Assembly (NCBI RefSeq): GCF_025567385.1
Contig: NZ_JAOQJU010000025.1
Coordinates: 1-48,595 of the forward strand
Reading direction: 5' to 3'
Source: Claveliimonas acetigenes
GTDB lineage: Bacteria > Bacillota > Clostridia > Lachnospirales > Lachnospiraceae
Length of the DNA stretch: 48,595 nucleotides
The notes below the pieces were generated by a model that was not told where the DNA came from, did not search any database, and worked only from the letters and a program-made list of their open reading frames with translations. Of this stretch, positions 44,037 through 48,595 are shown one piece after another (position 1 is the first letter of the stretch; every line of letters starts with the position of its first letter). The translations under genes were made by a program, and so were the position numbers.

Positions 44037-45226
44037 GAAATTGTATCGAATATGTTTTGCGACAGGACAAGACCAACGAATTATTTACCTATGTAACAGG
44101 TCCATATTGTCATGACGAGATCAATTATGATCTGGTGTACAGAACATTTTTAGAGGAAAAGAATGTGTGGGATAAAGATTCTGGGAGAATGTATGCCCAC
44201 AACATTATTTCCTGGCATAAGGACGAGCAGATTACTCAGGAGCAGGCATTTGAATTTGGAAAAGAGTTTGCAGAAAAATGGTTCAGTGGATTCCAGACCT
44301 TAGTGGCTGTGCATAAGGATAAAGATCATATCCACTGCCATCTGGTTACTAATTCAGTGAGTTATGAAGATGGAAGAAAACTGCATAACACCAAAAAGGA
44401 TCTGGAACGTATGAAACAGCTTACCAACCAGATGTGCCGGGAACGTGGACTGACAGTTGCCGAGAAAGGAAAGCACTTTGATGGAAACCAGATTGAAAAA
44501 GGGGAAGTTATTGCATGGAGCAAAGACAAATATAATCTGTTCCGTCAGCAGGTAAAGGACAGTTTTGTAGCGGACTGTGCAATGGCAGTATTAAAGGCAA
44601 TGGAAAATTGTATCAGCAAAGAAAAGTTTATAGAAAAAATGAAACAGTTTGGATGGAACGTAAACTGGACAGAGAAACGAAAGCACATTACTTTTCAGAA
44701 CCAGGATGGAAAGAAGGTGCGAGACAGCAATCTGTCAAAAACATTCCATCTGGATATCAGTAAGGAGGACTTAGAGAATGAATTTGATAGAAATTACGAA
44801 AGGGTACGAGCCGGAGCAGAACGAACAAACGGAGCAGATGAAGAGCTTGCCGGATATTACCGACAAGTGGAAGCAGCTTGCGAAGGAGCAGGCGGCATCA
44901 CTGGAGCTAGTGACGGAAGAGAGAGACGATTTACAGGTGAGAAATCAGAAGATGAACGAGTTTATCCAGAAATTTCAGGAAAGGACACACAAGCTGAAAA
45001 TGGAAAAACAGAAGCTATTCTTCGAGAATCACGAAATGCAAGACGAAATTCGGAAATTAAACGACGAAATTCATCGTTTGACAACCGAACTGTCCGAAAA
45101 GCAGAAGCTGAATCAATCGCTTCAGCAGAGCAACGACGATCTGAGAAACAGAAATGGATTAATGAGCAGGAGCGAGCAAGAGCAGCTCGAAGAAGAAATA
45201 AGAGACGTTCGGGACCAGAACTCTAA
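43985..45226 (+). CDS. MobA/VirD2-type relaxase
   Basis: 413 residues. The relaxase domain occupies about 1-230: IEYVLRQDKTNE holds the probable catalytic tyrosine (Y23), MYAHNIISWHKDE follows, and HKDKDHIHCHLVTNSV is the metal-binding three-histidine motif (H115, H117, H119). It nicks oriT and stays bound to the transferred strand. The C-terminal part (about 265-413) is low-complexity, rich in Arg, Glu, Ser and Asn, and is encoded by DNA that also codes for the next protein in another frame. GGAGAG precedes ATG 43985. Confidence 0.9.
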   Translation: MAINKTINKRTNTHGAMRNCIEYVLRQDKTNELFTYVTGPYCHDEINYDLVYRTFLEEKNVWDKDSGRMYAHNIISWHKDEQITQEQAFEFGKEFAEKWFSGFQTLVAVHKDKDHIHCHLVTNSVSYEDGRKLHNTKKDLERMKQLTNQMCRERGLTVAEKGKHFDGNQIEKGEVIAWSKDKYNLFRQQVKDSFVADCAMAVLKAMENCISKEKFIEKMKQFGWNVNWTEKRKHITFQNQDGKKVRDSNLSKTFHLDISKEDLENEFDRNYERVRAGAERTNGADEELAGYYRQVEAACEGAGGITGASDGRERRFTGEKSEDERVYPEISGKDTQAENGKTEAILRESRNARRNSEIKRRNSSFDNRTVRKAEAESIASAEQRRSEKQKWINEQERARAARRRNKRRSGPEL

Positions 45227-45869
45227 ATTACAGATACAGGTGAATAAATCATCTGTTGAAGCGGTAGATGAAGCACAGAAGAAACAGAAAGAAGCAGAGA
45301 AAAAGATGGAGCAGGCAGAATTCAAAGCCCGTAACGAAAAGAAACGTGCTGAGCTGGAAATTCGTAAAGCGAAAAAAGAAGTAAAGGACAGAACGGAAAA
45401 CATGAAGGCTATGGAGTATTTCTGGGGAATGGGATACATTACGGTAGTTCTGTTTGCAATTCTACAGAATGGTGCTTTTCAACATGATTTCATAGATTTT
45501 TTCATGACTCCATTCATGTGGTATGTTCGATTTTGTAAATGGCTGGTATATCCAACTTATGATAATGGATTTAACCAGAAAATAGCATATGCAGGTGGAG
45601 AAGTATGGGTTATCGGGATTCTGGCAATCGTAGCTGTGCTTTTCATAGTGGGAATCTTAATGGTTATAATTATGGAAACAATAAAACAATACAAAAAAAT
45701 GCGGAACGAAATTTCACAAATGTTTTTGATTGGAAGCCTTTCAGGGATAGCAGTGCTTGGAGATGTAATCAGAGGGTATCTACCTGTGAATTTGATCCTG
45801 TTATTTGTGTTTGTCAATATGGGAATCATGTTGCTCAGAGTGTACCGAGCGTCCCTGACATGCAATTGA
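44778..45869 (+). CDS. Coiled-coil membrane protein (DUF6040-like), overprinting the relaxase
   Basis: 363 residues. A long Glu/Gln/Lys-rich coiled coil (about 25-205, for example QRNQKMNEF-like heptads) is followed by four hydrophobic spans (about 215-350: YITVVLFAILQNGAF, VWVIGILAIVAVLFIVGILM, FLIGSLSGIAVLGDVI and YLPVNLILLFVFVNMGIMLL). It resembles proteins labelled DUF6040 in Clostridia mobile elements (recalled, not searched). Its own AAGGAGGA sits eight bases before ATG 44778, inside the relaxase gene, so the first 449 bases are read in two frames. The role is probably at the membrane during mobilisation, perhaps coupling the relaxosome to a transfer channel. Confidence 0.8.
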   Translation: MNLIEITKGYEPEQNEQTEQMKSLPDITDKWKQLAKEQAASLELVTEERDDLQVRNQKMNEFIQKFQERTHKLKMEKQKLFFENHEMQDEIRKLNDEIHRLTTELSEKQKLNQSLQQSNDDLRNRNGLMSRSEQEQLEEEIRDVRDQNSKLQIQVNKSSVEAVDEAQKKQKEAEKKMEQAEFKARNEKKRAELEIRKAKKEVKDRTENMKAMEYFWGMGYITVVLFAILQNGAFQHDFIDFFMTPFMWYVRFCKWLVYPTYDNGFNQKIAYAGGEVWVIGILAIVAVLFIVGILMVIIMETIKQYKKMRNEISQMFLIGSLSGIAVLGDVIRGYLPVNLILLFVFVNMGIMLLRVYRASLTCN

Positions 45870-45873
45870 ATCC

Positions 45874-46125
45874 ATGCTACTAAATAGACAAGGAGCTGAA
45901 CAACAAAGAATTCAATATCTGAACGTGGCACATTTTGATAATGCGACAGCCCAGGCGATTACGAATGAAGCGTTGAAATATCAAGGTTGGAAGTATGTGT
46001 ATGGTGGCAGTAACTCCGACACTTTCTTTGATTGTAGTGGATTTGTGCAATGGTGCTATTCCTTATTGGAAAATATATGGACTTATCACAAGCTGAAACT
46101 AATTGAAAAAGGTCAAAGCTACTAA
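45874..46125 (+). pseudogene. Fragment of an NlpC/P60 cell-wall hydrolase
   Basis: The segment QYLNVAHFDNATAQAITNEA, then YQGWKYVYGGSNSDTFFDCSGFVQWCY, is the start of an NlpC/P60 (C40) domain with its catalytic cysteine, as in the lysozyme/C40 proteins of Tn1549-type conjugation modules. The sequence loses similarity after CYS and ends in unrelated residues; the histidine half is absent, and so is the lysozyme domain. It marks the point where the transfer module was deleted. No ribosome binding site of note precedes it. Confidence 0.75.
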
Positions 46126-46131
46126 AAAAAC

Positions 46132-46170
46132 AAAGTTACTGTATTCAGATATGCTGATCACAGTAACTTT
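46132..46170 (+). terminator. Terminator at the right end of the mobile region
   Basis: AAAGTTACTGT (46132-46142) pairs perfectly with ACAGTAACTTT (46160-46170), and a T-rich tail follows. Confidence 0.85.
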
Positions 46171-46259
46171 ATTTTAACTCAACCCACAAAAATATATGGA
46201 TTTTGTTTATGATTTTTATTACAATTAAGATATTATGATATGTACGAGGAGTGATATAT

Positions 46260-46922
46260 TTGCATACAATTCTTGTGTTGGAAGATGATATAGAATTAAA
46301 TAATACTATCTGTTGTTCTTTGGAAAAAAATGGTTATCGGGTTATGGGAGCTAGAACTTGTGAAGAAGCAAAAAACTACGCAAATAGTTATACCTTTCAC
46401 ATGGCAATTTTGGATATAAATTTACCAGACGGTAATGGATTTCAATTTTGTAAATGGTTAAAAGCTAGAAGTAATACGTTGATTTTATTTTTATCCGCTA
46501 AGGATTTGGAAACTGATATTTTAAATGGATATGAACTTGGAGCAGACGACTATGTGACAAAACCCTTTTCTATGAGAATTTTGCTGAAAAAAGTGTATGT
46601 AATCTTATCCAGAAAGTCACAAGAAGCGAATATTTATGATGATGGCTTTCTAAAAGTAGATTTTGAACTTGGTATCGTTCAACAAGGAGTAAATGAATGT
46701 TTACTTTCCCCCACAGAATATCGTATTTTAAAAAAACTGATTGAGAATAAAGGGAAACTACTTACCTATTCCGTTTTATTAGATTCTTTATGGGACGAGG
46801 GAGTACAAATTACAGACAAGCATACTCTTGCAGTAAATATCAACAGATTGCGTAAAAAGATTGAAACCGAGGAACACTCTTATATTTCAAATGTATATGG
46901 AATGGGTTATATATGGAAGTAA
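46260..46922 (+). CDS. OmpR-family response regulator
   Basis: 220 residues from TTG 46260, which stands eight bases after GAGGAG; a GTG at 46251 overlaps that site. The receiver domain has HTILVLEDD, phospho-acceptor D52 in LDINLPDGNG and K in YVTKPFS. The C-terminal winged helix (LLSPTEYRILKKLIENKG, then TLAVNINRLRKKI) binds DNA. The closest types control antimicrobial-peptide or cell-envelope stress genes next door; here the only visible neighbour is a lipoprotein. It overlaps the kinase gene by ten bases. Confidence 0.93.
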   Translation: MHTILVLEDDIELNNTICCSLEKNGYRVMGARTCEEAKNYANSYTFHMAILDINLPDGNGFQFCKWLKARSNTLILFLSAKDLETDILNGYELGADDYVTKPFSMRILLKKVYVILSRKSQEANIYDDGFLKVDFELGIVQQGVNECLLSPTEYRILKKLIENKGKLLTYSVLLDSLWDEGVQITDKHTLAVNINRLRKKIETEEHSYISNVYGMGYIWK

Positions 46923-47839
46923 TGATTTTTATAATATTTTTTTCGTTAGTGTTTATCACTACTTTTGCACTTTGGAAATATGTTCGTTTGAAACATGATG
47001 TTTATGAATATACAGAGAAACTGGATAATACTATAAACTATATGTTAAAAAATGGAGAATTAAAAACAACTCCCTATGAAAACGATGATTTGTGGGAAAA
47101 AAATTATGAGAAACTGGTTCGTCTTTCCCATCTGTATACTCATAAAAATTTAGAGATTTCAGAAGAAAAAGATAAACTGAAAGAGCTAGTGTCTGATATT
47201 TCTCATCAAACAAAAACACCGATTGCTAATATAAAACTCTATTTAGAGATAATGACGGATGAATCAGATTTTAAGAAAAATCAAGAATACATGAGAAAAA
47301 TGAACGGTCAGATAGATAAGTTGGATTTTCTTCTGCAAAGCATGGTAAAAATGTCACGGCTTGAAACTGGAACAATTAAAATCCAAAAACAAAATGTCCT
47401 TCTTGCCGATACTCTCGCTATGGCGATCAGTAACGTAGTAATAAAGGCAGATAAGAAAAACATTAAGATTGATGTGCAGTATGATGAACAGCTAATGCTA
47501 AAACATGATAAAAAATGGACCGCAGAAGCAATTTTTAATATTTTAGATAATGCAGTAAAATATACAGAAGTTGGCGGAAATATTCATGTTGTTGTGTGCA
47601 GGCAAGAACTTTTTACAAAAATCAGCATTGAGGATACAGGAAAAGGCATTGCACCAGAGCGACAAGCGACTATTTTTACTCGGTTCTATCGAGAACCAGA
47701 GGTACATGATAAAGAGGGAATCGGTATTGGCTTATATTTAGCTAGAGAAATCATCACGCTACAAAATGGATATATTGAAGTACAGTCACAAATTGGACAA
47801 GGAAGCAAGTTTATAATATATCTTCCAAATCGGGATTAA
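46913..47839 (+). CDS. Sensor histidine kinase
   Basis: 308 residues. One membrane span at the N-terminus (MIFIIFFSLVFITTFALW) and a very short outside part suggest an intramembrane-sensing type. The H-box has H98 in SDISHQTKTPIANI; the N-box FNILDNAVKYT, G1 EDTGKGIAP and G2 GIGIGLYLAREI complete the ATPase domain. It phosphorylates the response regulator encoded upstream. Such short-sensor kinases usually depend on a partner ABC transporter, which is not in the window and may follow to the right. Confidence 0.93.
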   Translation: MEVMIFIIFFSLVFITTFALWKYVRLKHDVYEYTEKLDNTINYMLKNGELKTTPYENDDLWEKNYEKLVRLSHLYTHKNLEISEEKDKLKELVSDISHQTKTPIANIKLYLEIMTDESDFKKNQEYMRKMNGQIDKLDFLLQSMVKMSRLETGTIKIQKQNVLLADTLAMAISNVVIKADKKNIKIDVQYDEQLMLKHDKKWTAEAIFNILDNAVKYTEVGGNIHVVVCRQELFTKISIEDTGKGIAPERQATIFTRFYREPEVHDKEGIGIGLYLAREIITLQNGYIEVQSQIGQGSKFIIYLPNRD

Positions 47840-47840
47840 G

Positions 47841-47865
47841 AAAAATCACAGTTTTGTGATTTTTT
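47841..47865 (+). terminator. Hairpin after the kinase gene
   Basis: AAAAATCACA (47841-47850) pairs with TGTGATTTTT (47855-47864), followed by T-rich sequence. It may reduce read-through into the lipoprotein gene. Confidence 0.65.
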
Positions 47866-47923
47866 CTTTTTGTGACTGGTTTGTGATTTTTATGCTTTAT
47901 CATGTAAGTCAGGAGGTGAAATC

Positions 47924-48523
47924 ATGAGAATCAAAAAATCGACGGTATTTCTGACAATGTTCGTTTTATTATTGGCTTTTACCGGTTGCCAGAATGAAAG
48001 CTCCAGTACTGACGAAAATAAACAAACGAAGAGCACAGCAAGTGATAAGGTTATTTATAACCAAAAAGACTTGCAAAACCCTCAAAAATTAGAAATTTCA
48101 GAAGATGGAACTGTTGAAATGGAAATAAAGAGTATGACTGAACCAGATAATATTCTCCCAGAAAATAAATCTATTTTTCTTTCTATTACATCAAAGGAAG
48201 ATACAGATGTTTCTTTGCAATATACTTATGATACATATGGAAAAGAGGGGGCATTGTTTTGTTGCGAATTAAAAGAAAAGAATGGTGTTAAAACTACATT
48301 AGAGCCTTTATCTTCTTTCTACTTGTCTCAAACTTCTGAAGAAAACTACAAAGAAACATGGTTGACAAATGGCGTGTTTTTGAAAAAAGGGGAAAATGTG
48401 TTTTATTTGAATGGTAAAGACCAGACATTTCCTTATCGTATGATACTTAAAGTAACTTTTTTTGAACCAGAAAAGATAGATAGCGTTATTCTTTATCCGA
48501 TAGAAAAAGGTAGTGTCAAGTAA
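47924..48523 (+). CDS. Lipoprotein of unknown function beside a two-component system
   Basis: 199 residues. The signal peptide MRIKKSTVFLTMFVLLLAFT ends in lipobox FTGC (Cys at about residue 22), followed by a Ser/Thr/Glu-rich linker. The mature domain (about 60-199) is predicted beta-rich, with an FCCELKEKNGVKTTLEPLSSF segment; no family was recognised. It is probably attached to the outer membrane face, where it may be a target or sensor component of the adjacent two-component system. AGGAGGT precedes the ATG. Confidence 0.75.
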   Translation: MRIKKSTVFLTMFVLLLAFTGCQNESSSTDENKQTKSTASDKVIYNQKDLQNPQKLEISEDGTVEMEIKSMTEPDNILPENKSIFLSITSKEDTDVSLQYTYDTYGKEGALFCCELKEKNGVKTTLEPLSSFYLSQTSEENYKETWLTNGVFLKKGENVFYLNGKDQTFPYRMILKVTFFEPEKIDSVILYPIEKGSVK

Positions 48524-48595
48524 TCTATGAAAAAACTGAGTTAAAAAAATAGGCTCAGATGAACCTTGAAAATTGCAGATATGTTAGTGATTGGC

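Noticed and set aside
1..48595. tRNA or rRNA genes
   Set aside because: No cloverleaf-type or rRNA-like sequence was recognised by eye; a covariance scan would be decisive.

Overview
The window looks like a chromosomal segment of a gut Lachnospiraceae-type anaerobe (Clostridia; Blautia, Dorea or Mediterraneibacter-like). The reasons are strong AGGAGG ribosome binding sites, moderate-to-low G+C, a fused flavodiiron protein typical of strict anaerobes, Clostridia-style ClpX, LigA and HtpG, and Tn1549/CTn-type mobile genes. No rRNA or tRNA gene was seen. Genus-level placement is inference.

Left part (1-13.7 kb), accessory and patchy: an NmrA-like NAD(P)-binding protein; a GC-rich block holding a frameshifted HTH/LuxR regulator and a 1641-residue repeat-rich surface protein with an SPKTG-type wall anchor; remains of an ECF sigma factor gene; a TetR regulator plus flavodoxin-like protein transcribed leftward from one promoter whose -10 lies inside a near-perfect palindrome; a decayed AAA-ATPase/PD-(D/E)XK gene; an aldo/keto reductase; a lipoprotein; a nitroreductase; and a GNAT acetyltransferase.

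Middle part (13.8-36.7 kb), mostly core genes: an ABC ATPase with a giant FtsX-type permease carrying a long coiled coil; htpG behind a perfect CIRCE element; and a long same-strand run (21.0-31.7 kb). That run starts with a cell-surface acetylation cassette (SGNH hydrolase, DUF4358-like, MBOAT acyltransferase, DHHW protein). It continues with rluF, ligA, a divergent clpX lacking the RKH loop, an S8 protease, a small coiled-coil protein and lspA. Then come a D-2-hydroxyacid dehydrogenase (minus strand), a membrane-anchored C39-like peptidase, a four-domain flavodiiron protein with fused rubredoxin, and a zinc-finger-less DnaJ (CbpA-like).

Right part (36.7-46.2 kb), a decayed mobilizable or conjugative element: two copies of a G-U-rich terminator hairpin, a small frameshifted gene pair, a solitary SIR2-domain protein that is a plausible anti-phage effector, TnpV, an ORF6N regulator with a palindrome partly copied in its own coding sequence, a truncated HTH protein, ParM, a frameshifted ParR, a multi-stem candidate oriT, MobC, a relaxase whose 3' third is overprinted by a coiled-coil membrane protein, and an NlpC/P60 fragment. 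No integrase and no type IV secretion genes are present. After a terminator, a two-component system and a lipoprotein (46.2-48.5 kb) close the window.

Three single-base frameshifts (near 1771, 36910 and 42652) could be genuine decay in accessory genes or sequencing errors; two lie in homopolymers. The best candidates for new biology are the SIR2 locus, the relaxase overprint, the ORF6N operator that copies its own gene, the folded region before mobC, and the divergent ClpX.
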